DNA of 36,878 nucleotides from Candidatus Avibacteroides avistercoris (GCA_020012075.1 DWUP01000194.1:1-36878); one strand, 5' to 3'. Counted from the stretch's first letter, positions 9,260 through 19,403 are shown. A program made the numbers and translations. Notes: generated by a model not told the origin, from the letters alone.

Positions 9260-9578
9260 TTTTTATTTCCTCTCCAGATTTTTTAGCATAACGAACCAAT
9301 ACACCTTCATCATTTTTCCTACGACCGATGCGAGTCGGTTTGCCTGTTTTAGGGTCAACTACGTTCAAATTTGATACGTGAATTGAAGCCTCCTGCTTAA
9401 CTATACCACCTTGAGGATTCTTAGCATTTGGCTTAACTCTTTTAGACACCATATTAAGCCCCTCTACTATGGCACGGTTTTTATCGACGAGCACTTTCAG
9501 AACACGCCCTGTACGTCCTTTATCATCACCAGCAAGGACGTAGACCGTATCGCCTCTTCTTATATGTAACTTGCTCAT
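9252..9578 (-). CDS. rplX: 50S ribosomal protein uL24
   Basis: This is uL24 (108 aa), an assembly-initiating large-subunit protein with a KOW motif. The KOW region is near the start ([40 protein letters not shown]). The middle [19 protein letters not shown] also fits. The stop overlaps the rplE start by 8 nt; rplN ends 18 nt upstream. Confidence 0.98.
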   Translation of the reverse strand: MSKLHIRRGDTVYVLAGDDKGRTGRVLKVLVDKNRAIVEGLNMVSKRVKPNAKNPQGGIVKQEASIHVSNLNVVDPKTGKPTRIGRRKNDEGVLVRYAKKSGEEIKNG

Positions 9579-9596
9579 TATAACTTACTATTAAAT

Positions 9597-9962
9597 TTAT
9601 AAAACCTCAGGTGCAAGTGAAACGACTTTCATGTTTACACTCCTCAGCTCTCTTGCAACAGGGCCAAAGATACGACTTCCTCTTATTTCACCTGCATTAT
9701 TCAGAAGTACACACGCATTATCGTCAAATCGAATGTAAGAGCCATCAGCGCGACGTATTTCTTTCTTTACACGGACAATCAGAGCCTTAGATACTGCTCC
9801 TTTTTTAATATCACTCGTGGGTATTACACTTTTAATCGCTACAACAATAGTATCCCCCACAGAAGCATAGCGCCTTCTTGTACCACCCAAGACACGTATG
9901 CAAAGAGCCTCTTTTGCTCCGCTGTTATCGCAAACTGTCAGTCTGGATTCTGTCTGTATCAT
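9597..9962 (-). CDS. rplN: 50S ribosomal protein uL14
   Basis: This is uL14 (121 aa), part of inter-subunit bridges. The five-stranded barrel signature starts [20 protein letters not shown], with [20 protein letters not shown] and the C-terminal [13 protein letters not shown]. Length is typical. It starts 2 nt after rpsQ and opens the spc block, but no separate promoter is visible, so it is presumably read through from upstream. Confidence 0.98.
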   Translation of the reverse strand: MIQTESRLTVCDNSGAKEALCIRVLGGTRRRYASVGDTIVVAIKSVIPTSDIKKGAVSKALIVRVKKEIRRADGSYIRFDDNACVLLNNAGEIRGSRIFGPVARELRSVNMKVVSLAPEVL

Positions 9963-9964
9963 AA

Positions 9965-10222
9965 TTACTTAGCCCTTTCGATTATTTCAACTAACCTCCA
10001 TCTTTTCATTTTACTCAAAGGACGAGTTTCCATTATCCTCACAGTATCTCCAATATTGCACTCGTTCTTTTCATCATGAGCATAGTACTTCTTCGTCTTA
10101 TTGACGAACTTACCGTAAATAGGGTGTTTTTCCTTGAACTTGGAAGCAACAGTTATGGTTTTATCCATCTTGTTACTTACAACGACACCACTTCTTTCCT
10201 TTCTTAAATTTCTAGCTTCCAT
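9965..10222 (-). CDS. rpsQ: 30S ribosomal protein uS17
   Basis: This is uS17 (85 aa), an OB-fold protein that binds 16S rRNA early in assembly. Recognisable parts are [39 protein letters not shown] and the signature [20 protein letters not shown]. It starts 9 nt after rpmC and ends 2 nt before rplN. Confidence 0.98.
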   Translation of the reverse strand: MEARNLRKERSGVVVSNKMDKTITVASKFKEKHPIYGKFVNKTKKYYAHDEKNECNIGDTVRIMETRPLSKMKRWRLVEIIERAK

Positions 10223-10231
10223 CAGGACAAT

Positions 10232-10429
10232 TTATTTGTTATTAAGCTGTCTTTGGTGCAACTCACCCTTCATACGAGCTATATTCTTACGCACTTTCCT
10301 GAGTTGTGAAGGATTTTCAAGAGGAGAAACAGCATGTGTCAAGCGCATAGACGTATAACTTGCAACTTCCGCCTCCAATCTTTCTTTCAACTCCTCTGTC
10401 GTCAATTCTCTAATCTCAGCAATTTTCAT
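10232..10429 (-). CDS. rpmC: 50S ribosomal protein uL29
   Basis: This is uL29 (65 aa), a helical hairpin protein near the exit tunnel that helps dock trigger factor and SRP. It reads MKIAEIRELTTEELKERLEA, with the second helix LRKVRKNIARMKGELHQRQL. I chose the ATG at 10429. A TTG three codons earlier is in frame but overlaps the rplP stop and adds nothing conserved. The gap to rplP is 5 nt. Confidence 0.97.
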   Translation of the reverse strand: MKIAEIRELTTEELKERLEAEVASYTSMRLTHAVSPLENPSQLRKVRKNIARMKGELHQRQLNNK

Positions 10430-10434
10430 ACTAA

Positions 10435-10866
10435 TCAAGCATTTTGGGTGTAATCATAATCTCGTCTAACTACAAACTTTGTGGTAATTGGCAATTTCTG
10501 AGCAGCCAAACGTAAAGCTTCCTTAGCTATCTCATAAGGAACACCCTCCACTTCTATAAGAACTCTACCGGGAGTAACAGGAGCAACGAAACCTTCCGGA
10601 TTACCCTTACCTTTACCCATACGGACCTCAGCTGGCTTGCGAGTAATCGGTTTATCAGGGAAAATGCGAATCCATATTTGACCTTGACGTTGCATATATC
10701 TTGTCACTGCTATACGGGCAGCCTCAATTTGACGTCCTGTTATCCACTTGGTTTGCAAAGCTTTAATTCCAAAAGACCCAAAGGCCAATTGATTTCCTCT
10801 TTGAGCAAACCCCTTCATTCTGCCCTTTTGCTGCCTTCTGAATTTTGTCTTTTTCGGTTGTAACAT
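10435..10866 (-). CDS. rplP: 50S ribosomal protein uL16
   Basis: This is uL16 (143 aa), near the A-site tRNA and peptidyl-transferase centre, important for late large-subunit maturation. Markers are [59 protein letters not shown] and [20 protein letters not shown]. It starts 13 nt after rpsC and ends just before rpmC. Confidence 0.98.
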   Translation of the reverse strand: MLQPKKTKFRRQQKGRMKGFAQRGNQLAFGSFGIKALQTKWITGRQIEAARIAVTRYMQRQGQIWIRIFPDKPITRKPAEVRMGKGKGNPEGFVAPVTPGRVLIEVEGVPYEIAKEALRLAAQKLPITTKFVVRRDYDYTQNA

Positions 10867-10879
10867 AATTAGGACCTAA

Positions 10880-11599
10880 TTAACGATTGTTTTTCTTCCT
10901 CTTGAAATTTCTACTAGGATTTCCGTCACGCATTCCATCTCTATTCTGAGTGAAATTGGGGGCAAGATCACGCTTACCATAGACTTCACCCTTACAAATC
11001 CAGACTTTGATACCCAACAAACCTACTTTTGTCAAAGCCTCAGCTTGGCAGTAATCAATGTCTGCACGGAATGTATGAAGCGGAGTCCTACCCTCCTTAT
11101 ACATTTCGGAACGAGCCATTTCAGCACCATTCAGACGGCCAGCAATCAGGACTTTTATACCTTCTGCACCCATTCTCATCGTATTCGTAATTGCCATTCT
11201 TATTGCGCGACGATAAGAAATTCGTCCCTCAATCTGACGAGCTATATTATTTGCTACTATGACAGCATCAAGCTCTGGTTTCTTAACCTCAAAGATATTA
11301 ATCTGAACTTCCTTGTCAGTGATTTTTTTCAGTTCTTCTTTCAAGGCATCTACGACCTGACCACCTTTACCTATTATAGCCCCAGGACGCGCTGTGCACA
11401 CTGTGATAGTGACAAGCTTTATCGTCCTTTCGATAACAATACGAGAGACACTTGCCTTAGACAGACGGGCATTCAAATACTTACGGATTTTAGTATCCTC
11501 GAGTAAAAGATCACCAAAACTCTTACCGCCACACCAATTCGAATCCCAGCCTCTTACGATACCAAGACGATTACTTATTGGATTAACTTTTTGTCCCAT
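10880..11599 (-). CDS. rpsC: 30S ribosomal protein uS3
   Basis: This is uS3 (239 aa), at the mRNA entry channel with helicase activity toward structured mRNA. It begins [20 protein letters not shown]. The KH domain carries the GXXG loop in [10 protein letters not shown] (about residues 81-90). The C-terminal domain has [20 protein letters not shown] and the arginine-rich end. Length is slightly above E. coli (233). It begins 11 nt after rplV. Confidence 0.98.
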   Translation of the reverse strand: MGQKVNPISNRLGIVRGWDSNWCGGKSFGDLLLEDTKIRKYLNARLSKASVSRIVIERTIKLVTITVCTARPGAIIGKGGQVVDALKEELKKITDKEVQINIFEVKKPELDAVIVANNIARQIEGRISYRRAIRMAITNTMRMGAEGIKVLIAGRLNGAEMARSEMYKEGRTPLHTFRADIDYCQAEALTKVGLLGIKVWICKGEVYGKRDLAPNFTQNRDGMRDGNPSRNFKRKKNNR

Positions 11600-11610
11600 A
11601 AAACTTCAAT

Positions 11611-12015
11611 TTAATCTTTGTTAGTTGTTTTGGTGTCAACGAATAGAGTTATGTGATTAGAACGCTTGCGGATTCTATAACCACGGCCTTGCGGTGCCGG
11701 ACGCATTCTCTTGAGTGTCGGGCCACAATCTACAAAGACCTTTGAGATATAGAGTTCACCAGCCTCAGCTTTACGTTCATTTTTTTGCTCCCAGTTAGCG
11801 ACTGCCGAGCGCAAAACTTTCTCGACAGCAACTGAAGCACGCTTATTTGAGAATTTCAACACGCCCATAGCACGATTAACCTCCATACCACGAACCATAT
11901 CGACTACAAGTCGCATCTTTCGCGGAGAGCTAGGCTCATTGCAAAGGCGAGCAAAATACAAAGACTTTTTTGCCTCTTTTCTAGCATTAGCAGTATTACG
12001 CTTTCTTGCTCCCAT
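11611..12015 (-). CDS. rplV: 50S ribosomal protein uL22
   Basis: This is uL22 (134 aa), whose long beta-hairpin lines the nascent-peptide exit tunnel. Visible features are [40 protein letters not shown] and the hairpin [20 protein letters not shown] followed by [11 protein letters not shown]. The hairpin is where macrolide-resistance changes usually occur; no deletion is seen. It starts 38 nt after rpsS. Confidence 0.98.
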   Translation of the reverse strand: MGARKRNTANARKEAKKSLYFARLCNEPSSPRKMRLVVDMVRGMEVNRAMGVLKFSNKRASVAVEKVLRSAVANWEQKNERKAEAGELYISKVFVDCGPTLKRMRPAPQGRGYRIRKRSNHITLFVDTKTTNKD

Positions 12016-12053
12016 TATACTATTAATTTATTTTCATTTTTTGGCTGCCCTGT

Positions 12054-12323
12054 TTATTTCTTTCTATTTCCGGAATGACCGCGGAAAGTCCTTGTCAAGG
12101 CGAATTCGCCAAGTTTGTGACCTACCATGTTTTCCGTAATGTAAACAGGGATAAATTTATTCCCATTGTGAACAGCAATCGTGTGTCCTACGAAGTCAGG
12201 TGAAATCATTGAAGCTCGCGCCCAAGTCTTCACGACAGACTTAGAACCAGACTCATTCATTGCAAGAATTTTCTTCTCCAACTTAACGTTGATATATGGT
12301 CCTTTTTTTAATGATCGGCTCAT
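12054..12323 (-). CDS. rpsS: 30S ribosomal protein uS19
   Basis: This is uS19 (89 aa), which pairs with uS13 in the small-subunit head. It starts [20 protein letters not shown] and ends with [20 protein letters not shown]; the middle [20 protein letters not shown] is also typical. Length is standard. It lies 25 nt after rplB. Confidence 0.98.
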   Translation of the reverse strand: MSRSLKKGPYINVKLEKKILAMNESGSKSVVKTWARASMISPDFVGHTIAVHNGNKFIPVYITENMVGHKLGEFALTRTFRGHSGNRKK

Positions 12324-12348
12324 AAATTACTCACTCTTTCTTTTCAGA

Positions 12349-13173
12349 TTACTTCTTTCTTCTCTCAATTATATACTTAGATGAGTGCTTCTTCGGCGAT
12401 CTTGTCTTAAGGCCCTTAGAATAAAGTCCCTTTCTAGATCTCGGGTGACCACCAGAAGCACGTCCTTCACCACCACCCATCGGGTGATCAACAGGATTCA
12501 TTACGACACCACGGTTATGAGGACGACGTCCCAGCCACCTTGAGCGACCGGCCTTACCGGATTTTTCAAGAGCGTGATCCGAATTTCCAACACTTCCCAC
12601 AGTAGCCTTACAAGTAGAAAGGATTTTTCTAATTTCACCCGAAGGCAACTTCACAACGCAATAATCACCTTCACGAGAAGTTAATTGAGCAAAATTTCCT
12701 GCCGAACGAACCAATGCAGCGCCTTGTCCCGGGCGCAATTCAATGTTATGGATTACTGTACCAACCGGAATATCTGCCAACGGAAGCGCATTACCTACCT
12801 CAGGAGCGGCATTTGAGCCAGACATAACTTTTGCACCAACTTGCAACCCATTAGGCGCAATAATATATCTTTTTTCTCCATCAGCATAATACAAAAGTGC
12901 AATACGAGCCGAACGATTCGGATCGTATTCAATGGTCTTTACGACTGCTGGCACCCCATCCTTATTCCTTTTAAAGTCAATAAGTCTGAATTTTCTCTTG
13001 TGACCGCCGCCCCTATAGCGGACAGTCATTTTGCCCGTAGCATTACGGCCACCCGTAGACTTTTTGCCTACAACAAGAGATTTCTCTGGTACTGATGCAG
13101 TAATCTCCTCAAACGTACCAATAATCTTGTGTCTTTGCCCCGGCGTAGTGGGCTTAAATTTACGTACTGCCAT
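12349..13173 (-). CDS. rplB: 50S ribosomal protein uL2
   Basis: This is uL2 (274 aa), a primary 23S rRNA binder needed for subunit association and peptidyl-transferase activity. The sequence starts [16 protein letters not shown]. It contains [20 protein letters not shown] and the conserved C-terminal motif [20 protein letters not shown] with the histidine implicated in catalysis. It starts 9 nt after rplW. Confidence 0.98.
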   Translation of the reverse strand: MAVRKFKPTTPGQRHKIIGTFEEITASVPEKSLVVGKKSTGGRNATGKMTVRYRGGGHKRKFRLIDFKRNKDGVPAVVKTIEYDPNRSARIALLYYADGEKRYIIAPNGLQVGAKVMSGSNAAPEVGNALPLADIPVGTVIHNIELRPGQGAALVRSAGNFAQLTSREGDYCVVKLPSGEIRKILSTCKATVGSVGNSDHALEKSGKAGRSRWLGRRPHNRGVVMNPVDHPMGGGEGRASGGHPRSRKGLYSKGLKTRSPKKHSSKYIIERRKK

Positions 13174-13182
13174 TTTATTTTA

Positions 13183-13476
13183 TCAGATATTGCTATAAAA
13201 ATCAATTGTATCGCCTTCTTTCAGAGTCACAATAGCTTTCTTGAAAGCATTTGTGCGACCCTTAATTACTCCGGCACGTGTATAACGAGTCTTCCTTTTA
13301 CCGGAATATCTCGCCGTATTTACTTTAACAACTGTAACATTATAAAGTTTCTCAACTTCCTGCTTAATCACATATTTGTTTGCATCAGGGAGGACGACAA
13401 ACCCGTAACGGTTATTAAAACGCTCTGTGACACGTGTCATCTTTTCAGTGACCAGTGGTTTTATAATCACACTCAT
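13183..13476 (-). CDS. rplW: 50S ribosomal protein uL23
   Basis: This is uL23 (97 aa), the docking protein at the exit tunnel for trigger factor and SRP. It reads MSVIIKPLVTEKMTRVTERF and continues with KYVIKQEVEKLYNVTVVKVN and the basic loop. I chose the ATG at 13476. It has a Shine-Dalgarno sequence (GAGGAGAAG) just before it, and family members begin here, whereas the GTG six codons earlier adds non-conserved residues and lies at the rplD stop. The gap to rplD is 14 nt. Confidence 0.96.
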   Translation of the reverse strand: MSVIIKPLVTEKMTRVTERFNNRYGFVVLPDANKYVIKQEVEKLYNVTVVKVNTARYSGKRKTRYTRAGVIKGRTNAFKKAIVTLKEGDTIDFYSNI

Positions 13477-13490
13477 AAACTTCTCCTCAA

Positions 13491-14117
13491 TCACTTTAAG
13501 TTGTTATCAAACATAGCCAATGCACTCTCTGTAAAAAGAAGCACATTAGCATTTAACACATTGTAAGTGTTCACACCGGTCACAGTCTGAACATTCACCT
13601 TGCCCAAATTTCTAGCCGACAAATATACGTTTTTGTCAGATTCTTTCATAACAAGAAGCAACTTTTTATCTGATAATTTAAGATTATTTACCAGATCAAT
13701 GATTTGCTTTGTCTTCGGACTGTCAAAAGAGAAGTCTTCGAGTACCATTACAGCATTCCCTGCTGCCTTATATGACAACGCCGAACAACGTGCCAAAGCC
13801 TTGACTTTCTTATTTAGTTTGAAGCTGTAATCACGCGGTTTAGGGCCGAATACGCGCGCACCACCTACCAAGAGGGGAGAATTTATATCACCGCGACGTG
13901 CACCACCCCCACCTTTCTGACGTCCAAGCTTACGTGTAGAGCCAGAGATCTCACTTCTTTCCTTTGACTTATGAGTACCCTGACGGCGATTAGCCATATA
14001 TTGTTTCACCGCGAGGTAAATTACATGGTCATTAGGCTCTATACCAAAGACAGCGTCGCTCAAAGTGACCTTTCTGCCCGTATCCTCACCTTTGATGTTA
14101 TATACGCTAACTTCCAT
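13491..14117 (-). CDS. rplD: 50S ribosomal protein uL4
   Basis: This is uL4 (208 aa), with a globular domain on the surface and a loop reaching the exit tunnel; in E. coli it also represses the S10 operon. The loop region has [20 protein letters not shown] followed by [33 protein letters not shown] is also typical. Its ATG overlaps the rplC stop by 1 nt, so translation is likely coupled. Confidence 0.98.
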   Translation of the reverse strand: MEVSVYNIKGEDTGRKVTLSDAVFGIEPNDHVIYLAVKQYMANRRQGTHKSKERSEISGSTRKLGRQKGGGGARRGDINSPLLVGGARVFGPKPRDYSFKLNKKVKALARCSALSYKAAGNAVMVLEDFSFDSPKTKQIIDLVNNLKLSDKKLLLVMKESDKNVYLSARNLGKVNVQTVTGVNTYNVLNANVLLFTESALAMFDNNLK

Positions 14118-14731
14118 TATTTCTCTATTATTACGATTGAACCATTGAAGCCCGGAACTGACCCCTTAATCAACAAGAGATTGTGCTCGGGAATAACTTT
14201 TAAAACTTTAAGGTTATGAGTAGTCACACGATCGCATCCCATCTGTCCTGCCATACGCATACCCTTGAATACTTTTGCAGGATATGAACATGCACCGATA
14301 GATCCCGGCTTCCTTGCTCTGTTGTGCTGACCATGGGTAGTCTGACCTACTCCGCCGAAACCATGACGTTTAACTACGCCCTGATAACCCTTACCCTTAG
14401 ACGTTCCGATAACATCAACATAAGATGAGTCTGCAAAAATGTCCACAGAGACTACATCTCCCAAATTCAGTTCGTCTTCAAATGAGAACTCAGCCAAGTG
14501 TCTCTTCGGTGTTGTCCCAGCCTTCTTGAAGTGGCCCAGCATAGGCTTTGTGACATTCTTTTCTTTCATGTCTTCAAAACCCAATTGGACTGCCTTATAG
14601 CCATCCTTCTCAACTGTTTTGATCTGAGTAACAACACAAGGACCTGCTTCGATAACAGTGCATGGCACATTCTTGCCATCAGCACTGAAAACGGATGTCA
14701 TTCCGATTTTTCTTCCTAATAATCCTGGCAT
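14117..14731 (-). CDS. rplC: 50S ribosomal protein uL3
   Basis: This is uL3 (204 aa), an early-assembly protein whose extension reaches the peptidyl-transferase centre. It begins [20 protein letters not shown]. The central extension is clear: [19 protein letters not shown], then [20 protein letters not shown] and [10 protein letters not shown]. It starts 20 nt after rpsJ and overlaps rplD by 1 nt. Confidence 0.98.
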   Translation of the reverse strand: MPGLLGRKIGMTSVFSADGKNVPCTVIEAGPCVVTQIKTVEKDGYKAVQLGFEDMKEKNVTKPMLGHFKKAGTTPKRHLAEFSFEDELNLGDVVSVDIFADSSYVDVIGTSKGKGYQGVVKRHGFGGVGQTTHGQHNRARKPGSIGACSYPAKVFKGMRMAGQMGCDRVTTHNLKVLKVIPEHNLLLIKGSVPGFNGSIVIIEK

Positions 14732-14751
14732 TTCTTCTATTACTATTGTTG

Positions 14752-15057
14752 TTAGACTTTGATTTCAACTGCTACCCCACTCGGCAACTCAAGCTTCATA
14801 AGAGCATCTACTGTCTTCGAAGTAGAGCTGTATATGTCTATGAGACGCTTGTAAGTAGAGAGTTCGAATTGCTCACGTGATTTTTTGTTCACGAATGTCG
14901 AACGATTGACAGTGAATATGCGCTTGTGTGTGGGCAATGGAATAGGACCACTTACAATCGCACCTGTTGCACGCACTGTCTTAACGATTTTCTCCGACGA
15001 CTTGTCAACCAGATTGTGGTCGTAGGATTTCAATTTGATTCTGATTTTTTGACTCAT
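14752..15057 (-). CDS. rpsJ: 30S ribosomal protein uS10
   Basis: This is uS10 (101 aa), in the small-subunit head; also known as NusE, a partner of NusB in antitermination. Markers are [20 protein letters not shown] and the family motif [20 protein letters not shown]. It opens the S10 block. The 82-nt gap to fusA contains a long hairpin (15080-15126) that may be a leader for this block. Confidence 0.98.
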   Translation of the reverse strand: MSQKIRIKLKSYDHNLVDKSSEKIVKTVRATGAIVSGPIPLPTHKRIFTVNRSTFVNKKSREQFELSTYKRLIDIYSSTSKTVDALMKLELPSGVAVEIKV

Positions 15058-15079
15058 AATTTATTTTTTATTATTTCAA

Positions 15080-15126
15080 ACAATGAGTACGCCATAAGAG
15101 TCATACACTATGGTCGCACCCATTGT
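15080..15126 (-). promoter_or_regulatory. Candidate S10-block leader hairpin between fusA and rpsJ
   Basis: A 12-bp stem (15080-15091 with 15115-15126, three pairs being wobble on the transcript side) continues after a 1-nt bulge into a 5-bp stem (CCATA at 15092-15096 with TATGG at 15109-15113) and a 12-nt loop. The transcript downstream is A-rich, not T-rich, so it is not a terminator. It occupies over half of the fusA-rpsJ gap, directly before the S10 block. In E. coli uL4 controls this block through a leader; a similar function here is inferred. Confidence 0.5.
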
Positions 15127-15139
15127 CCTCTTTAAACAT

Positions 15140-17257
15140 TTATAGCAAATCTACTCTGCCTTTTACTTCTTCAAGCACAGACTTCGCAATCGACTGCGAT
15201 ACCGGTGCGTGGTGTGAATATGACATTGATGATGTCGCACGGCCTGATGTAATGGTTCTCAATGCTGTAACATAACCGAACATCTCTGCGAGTGGCACCA
15301 TAGCCTTCACAATCCTTGCACCCGAGCGGCTTGTTTCCATGCCTTCGACCTGTCCCCTACGTTTGTTAAGGTCACCGATGACATCACCCATATTTTCCTC
15401 GGGTGTGACAACTTCAAGTTTCATTATCGGTTCAAGCAAGATCGGACCGGCCTTGGCACAAGCATTTTTATACGCCTGTATTGCACAAATCTCGAATGAC
15501 AACTGGTCTGAATCCACCGGGTGGAAAGATCCATCTACCAAGACAACCTTGAGTGAATCCATCGGGAAACCGGCCAACACGCCATTCTTCATTGCTGTAG
15601 TAAAGCCCTTTTGTACTGAAGGAATAAATTCCTTAGGCACATTACCGCCCTTGACCTCATCGACAAACTGCAATCCGTTCTGCTTGAAGTCTTCATCGAC
15701 CGGACCTACTTTGACTATAATGTCTGCGAACTTACCGCGACCACCTGACTGCTTCTTATAAACTTCACGGAGCTCGACAGTCTTGGTAATAGCTTCCTTA
15801 TAGTTTACTTGAGGACGGCCTTGATTACATTCGACCTTGAATTCGCGTTTCAGACGATCCAAGATGATATCAAGGTGCAACTCTCCCATACCGGATATAA
15901 TGGTCTGGCCTGATTGCTCGTCAGTCCTTACTGTGAAAGTCGGGTCCTCTTCTGCCAATTTAGCAAGGCCGTTAGAAAGTTTATCAAGATCTTTCTGTGT
16001 CTTGGGCTCAACGGCGATACCAATCACCGGTTCGGGGAATTCCATTGACTCGAGTACAATCGGTGCCTCCTCGTCGCAGAGGGTATCACCGGTACGGATA
16101 TCCTTGAAACCGACACCTGCGCCTATATCACCGGCTGAGATGACTTCTACCGGGTTCTGCTTATTTGAGTGCATCTGGAAGAGGCGTGACACACGCTCTT
16201 TCTTTCCCGAGCGTGTATTATAGATATACGAGCCGGCCTCTACCTTGCCAGAATAAACACGGATGAATGTCAGCCTGCCCACATACGGGTCAGTAGCAAT
16301 CTTAAACGCCAACGCCGAAGTCTTTTCATCCTCGCTGGGCTTACGATCTTCTTCCTCGCCTGTCTTGGGATTCTTACCTACGATATTGGGAGTATCAAGT
16401 GGTGAAGGCAGGAAAGCACAGACATAGTCAAGCAGAGTCTGGACGCCCTTGTTCTTGAACGAAGAGCCACAGAGCATCGGGACAATCTCCATCTTCAAAG
16501 TGCCTGCACGGAGTGCCCTGAGGACTTCTTCTTCAGTGATTGTCGAAGGATCGTCAAAATACTTCTCCATCAATGATTCATCGAATTCCGCAACCTTCTC
16601 GAGCATTTTGTCTCTCCACTCATTGGCTTCATCGACGAGGTTGTCGGGTATTTCCTGGACATCATAGTCCGCACCCATTGTCTCATCATGCCAAAGGATA
16701 GCTTTCATCTTGACAAGATCGACGACACCTTTGAAGTTTTCCTCTGCACCAACAGGGATTACAACCGGACAAGGATTAGCACCGAGCACATCCTTCATCT
16801 GGCGCACTACCTCAAAGAAGTCTGCACCGGAACGGTCCATCTTATTGACGTAGCCGATACGCGGCACATTGTACTTGTCAGCCTGACGCCACACGGTCTC
16901 TGACTGTGGCTCGACGCCACCGACTGCACAATATGTAGCGACAGCACCGTCAAGGACACGCAACGAGCGTTCTACCTCGGCAGTGAAATCCACGTGTCCC
17001 GGAGTGTCAATCAGATTAATTTTATACTTGTTGCCCGCATAATTCCAATAAGTAGTCGTAGCAGCCGAAGTGATGGTTATACCACGCTCCTGCTCCTGAG
17101 CCATCCAGTCCATCGTAGCTGCACCGTCATGGACCTCGCCAATCTTGTGCGTCAAACCGGTATAAAAGAGGATACGCTCAGAAGTCGTCGTTTTACCGGC
17201 ATCGATGTGCGCCATGATACCGATGTTACGGGTCAAATGCAAATCTTGTTTAGCCAT
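15140..17257 (-). CDS. fusA: Translation elongation factor G
   Basis: EF-G (705 aa) is the GTPase that drives ribosomal translocation and, with RRF, ribosome recycling. The G domain has all motifs: AHIDAGKTT (16-24, P-loop), RGITI (58-62), DTPGH (84-88) and NKMD (138-141). Domains II-V follow, with [18 protein letters not shown] in domain III and the C-terminal [20 protein letters not shown]. Position between rpsG and rpsJ in the str block marks it as the canonical EF-G and not a paralogue. The gap to rpsG is 29 nt. Confidence 0.98.
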   Translation of the reverse strand: MAKQDLHLTRNIGIMAHIDAGKTTTSERILFYTGLTHKIGEVHDGAATMDWMAQEQERGITITSAATTTYWNYAGNKYKINLIDTPGHVDFTAEVERSLRVLDGAVATYCAVGGVEPQSETVWRQADKYNVPRIGYVNKMDRSGADFFEVVRQMKDVLGANPCPVVIPVGAEENFKGVVDLVKMKAILWHDETMGADYDVQEIPDNLVDEANEWRDKMLEKVAEFDESLMEKYFDDPSTITEEEVLRALRAGTLKMEIVPMLCGSSFKNKGVQTLLDYVCAFLPSPLDTPNIVGKNPKTGEEEDRKPSEDEKTSALAFKIATDPYVGRLTFIRVYSGKVEAGSYIYNTRSGKKERVSRLFQMHSNKQNPVEVISAGDIGAGVGFKDIRTGDTLCDEEAPIVLESMEFPEPVIGIAVEPKTQKDLDKLSNGLAKLAEEDPTFTVRTDEQSGQTIISGMGELHLDIILDRLKREFKVECNQGRPQVNYKEAITKTVELREVYKKQSGGRGKFADIIVKVGPVDEDFKQNGLQFVDEVKGGNVPKEFIPSVQKGFTTAMKNGVLAGFPMDSLKVVLVDGSFHPVDSDQLSFEICAIQAYKNACAKAGPILLEPIMKLEVVTPEENMGDVIGDLNKRRGQVEGMETSRSGARIVKAMVPLAEMFGYVTALRTITSGRATSSMSYSHHAPVSQSIAKSVLEEVKGRVDLL

Positions 17258-17286
17258 ATACTTACCTAACCTATTGATTAACCTGA

Positions 17287-17763
17287 TTAAAATCTGAAGT
17301 GTGCGAATGCGCGGTTAGCCTCGGCCATGCGATGCATATCTTCCTTACGCTTGAATGCACCACCCTGCTCATTGTAAGCGTCCACTATCTCAGCGGCCAG
17401 CTTGTCTGCCATAGATTTGCCACCACGCTTACGGGCAAATTGTATCATGTTTTTCATCGAGATAGACTCTTTCCTGTCCGGACGGATTTCAGTCGGCACC
17501 TGGAATGTCGCGCCACCGATACGACGGGATTTGACCTCTACTTGCGGCGTGATGTTTTCCAATGCCTTCTTCCATATCTCCAGAGGAGTCTTCTCCTCTG
17601 CCGAGAGTCTGCCTTTCACAATCTCAAGCGCGTCATAAAAGATGGCGTAAGACTTGTTCTTCTTGCCATCATACATCAAATGGTTGACAAACTTCGACAC
17701 CCTTTGATCATTGAAAACCGGATCCGGGAGGACCACACGTTTTTTTGGTTTTGCTTTTCTCAT
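17287..17763 (-). CDS. rpsG: 30S ribosomal protein uS7
   Basis: This is uS7 (158 aa), a primary binder that nucleates the small-subunit head. It begins [20 protein letters not shown] and contains [20 protein letters not shown] with [21 protein letters not shown] chose the ATG at 17763, because the 25 upstream in-frame codons are not conserved and the resulting 158 residues fit the Bacteroidota form. The 158-nt gap from rpsL is the largest in the cluster and may hold a regulatory leader. Confidence 0.98.
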   Translation of the reverse strand: MRKAKPKKRVVLPDPVFNDQRVSKFVNHLMYDGKKNKSYAIFYDALEIVKGRLSAEEKTPLEIWKKALENITPQVEVKSRRIGGATFQVPTEIRPDRKESISMKNMIQFARKRGGKSMADKLAAEIVDAYNEQGGAFKRKEDMHRMAEANRAFAHFRF

Positions 17764-17781
17764 TTGTGTTCTACAAATAAT

Positions 17782-17869
17782 GTTTTTTGTTTGAGGCTGC
17801 ACAATGTCTTCAATGTACCCACCGGCGCATTTACTCAACCCTAACGGCTAATCCTTACAAACCAAAAAC
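17782..17869 (-). promoter_or_regulatory. Possible uS7 leader structure between rpsL and rpsG
   Basis: In the 158-nt rpsL-rpsG gap, two 12-nt segments (17782-17793 and 17858-17869) can pair at 11 of 12 positions, enclosing 64 nt. The stem is mostly A-T, so chance is a real alternative. In E. coli uS7 represses translation through the rpsL-rpsG spacer; conservation of that control here is a guess from position. Confidence 0.3.
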
Positions 17870-17921
17870 TGTTGTTTATTCAATCTATTTTCTAATTCTC
17901 ACTTGATGCTTCTCAGCTTCA

Positions 17922-18329
17922 TTATTTCTTCTTACCGCCGGCTGCCGGAGCTTGTCCCGGTTTCGGGCGTTTCACACCATACTTCGAGCGTCTTTGAGTG
18001 CGGTTTGCCACACCTGCAGTATCCAAAGTACCGCGCACGATGTGATAGCGCACACCCGGCAGGTCCTTCACACGTCCGCCACGCACCAGCACGATTGAGT
18101 GCTCCTGCAGATTGTGGCCTTCGCCCGGGATGTAAGAGTTCACCTCTTTCTTGTTTGTCAAACGCACACGGGCGACTTTACGCATAGCCGAGTTAGGCTT
18201 TTTGGGAGTTGTCGTGTAAACCCTGACACAGACTCCACGTCTCTGAGGACATGAGTCCAATGCCGGAGATTTACTCTTCTCCGCCAATACGTTGCGCCCC
18301 TTTCTTACTAGTTGTTGAATTGTAGGCAT
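17922..18329 (-). CDS. rpsL: 30S ribosomal protein uS12
   Basis: This is uS12 (135 aa), at the decoding centre and central to translational accuracy. It begins [20 protein letters not shown]; the two accuracy loops are [17 protein letters not shown] (lysines at 43-44) and [20 protein letters not shown]. Both loops have the streptomycin-sensitive type residues. A 10-15 residue Pro/Gly/Lys tail ([14 protein letters not shown]) extends beyond the E. coli end. It is the first gene of the supercluster, about 68 nt downstream of the promoter at 18397-18427. Confidence 0.98.
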   Translation of the reverse strand: MPTIQQLVRKGRNVLAEKSKSPALDSCPQRRGVCVRVYTTTPKKPNSAMRKVARVRLTNKKEVNSYIPGEGHNLQEHSIVLVRGGRVKDLPGVRYHIVRGTLDTAGVANRTQRRSKYGVKRPKPGQAPAAGGKKK

Positions 18330-18396
18330 TTTCTTTTGTTTTAATTGTTATGTTGTTGTTTAATTATTTTATTCCAATTGTATATATTTCGGGCTG

Positions 18397-18427
18397 CAAA
18401 GATATGCAATATATTTTATATCTCAAT
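18397..18427 (-). promoter_or_regulatory. Promoter of the str-S10-spc-alpha supercluster
   Basis: Read on the reverse strand: a -7 element TATCTTTG (18397-18404, perfect TAnnTTTG), a 19-bp spacer, and ATTG (18424-18427) at the -33 position, one mismatch from TTTG. This is the Bacteroidota housekeeping (sigma-ABfr) promoter pattern. It lies about 68 bp before rpsL, with no other strong promoter seen inside the cluster. Confidence 0.75.
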
Positions 18428-18722
18428 GACTTTCAGTTTTTTTTTGACCCACAGACGAATAGGTGTCAATGAAATGTTTCCGGATGATGAAACACAAGCT
18501 CATGCGAAGATGCCCGAATGGTCTGACGTTCGCCGACGGTGCGGGTAGCCGGGCACAAGTCGCCGACGAATCCCGGATGACAAACAGCTTGTGTCAGGAC
18601 ATGCCATGCATCCCGGCAGATGCCTCTCTGCGGTCTAAAGCATGGAAAAGACAAAAAGAACAGTCCGGGCCGCGGTCAAGACTTTGCCGCGCGACCCAGA
18701 CCACGAAGTATTGCCGGCGCCA
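18428..18722. other. Non-coding stretch between rpsL promoter and the cysteine-rich gene
   Basis: About 295 nt with no supported gene. Short open frames on both strands lack family resemblance. A weak hairpin (18662-18683) followed on the reverse strand by a T-rich stretch (about 18645-18661) could terminate the cysteine-rich gene, but its stem is short and partly wobble-paired. Confidence 0.4.
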
Positions 18723-19403
18723 TCAACGGACGCAACAGTCCTCGGGACAATACTGTTCGTAGCACTGTCCGGCACAGACGCCTCTGTCACGATGACAACA
18801 GTCTTCGTAGCGACGCTCATAGACGCCGTGGCAACCGCTGCGTCCATGGCATCCGCGTCCATAACCGCGATAGCCGTGCCGATAGTGATGCCGTGGCGGG
18901 GCCGGTCGCGACATACAGACGCTGTCGCAGACAGCCATGCAAGTGTCGCAACGCGCCGGGGCACAGTCTGGAGCCATCGGGCACGCCTGACACGGCGGGC
19001 AATGCCATGGCACATCATCGCCCGGCTCGGTTATCGTGACACAGTTGGGCATACGGTCATAGCGGTTAATGTAATCCACGAGACGCGCGCCGCGCGGTAT
19101 CCTGAACGACTTGCGCGATTGCTCCACGAGCTTCATGCCGGCATCATAGACATTTTCCTCGCACTCATACACCCAGTGTGCACCATCAGTGACGCGCGAG
19201 AGGACGACCACCTCGACCGTCACCGTATTTTCTCTGTCAGACCAATACTTACGGCACGTAGACTTCCCGTCGGGTTTCATGCCATAATATTCCAGCCGGT
19301 AACATTGCACGGGGTGACTGCGCCGGACGCCGTCGCCGGCCGCCCACGACAGGGTAAAAACCGCGACAACTATGAAAGCGAGTGCCAATAGAGACTTCTT
19401 CAT
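18723..19403 (-). CDS. Secreted cysteine-rich protein of unknown function
   Basis: I do not recognise this protein (226 aa). It starts with a clear signal peptide (KK, then a hydrophobic core LLALAFIVVAVFTLSWAA). Residues 24-130 form a mixed domain with a few cysteines (34, 50, 81, 121). From residue 135 to 224 there are 17 cysteines in about 90 residues, in CPPC, CDTC and three CC-type spacings, around a His/Arg/Tyr/Gly-rich centre (RHHYRHGYRGYGRG, 171-184). This suggests an exported disulfide-rich or metal-binding tail. The start at 19403 is supported by a strong Shine-Dalgarno sequence (AGGAGG) 5-10 nt upstream, rare in Bacteroidota. An open frame upstream adds 47 codons but no signal peptide. 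It has its own promoter (19473-19503). Confidence 0.75.
   Translation of the reverse strand: MKKSLLALAFIVVAVFTLSWAAGDGVRRSHPVQCYRLEYYGMKPDGKSTCRKYWSDRENTVTVEVVVLSRVTDGAHWVYECEENVYDAGMKLVEQSRKSFRIPRGARLVDYINRYDRMPNCVTITEPGDDVPWHCPPCQACPMAPDCAPARCDTCMAVCDSVCMSRPAPPRHHYRHGYRGYGRGCHGRSGCHGVYERRYEDCCHRDRGVCAGQCYEQYCPEDCCVR

Noticed and set aside
18642-19391. Forward-strand open frame of 249 codons opposite the cysteine-rich gene
   Set aside because: The reverse frame has a signal peptide, a strong Shine-Dalgarno sequence and a consensus promoter, while the forward frame has none of these.
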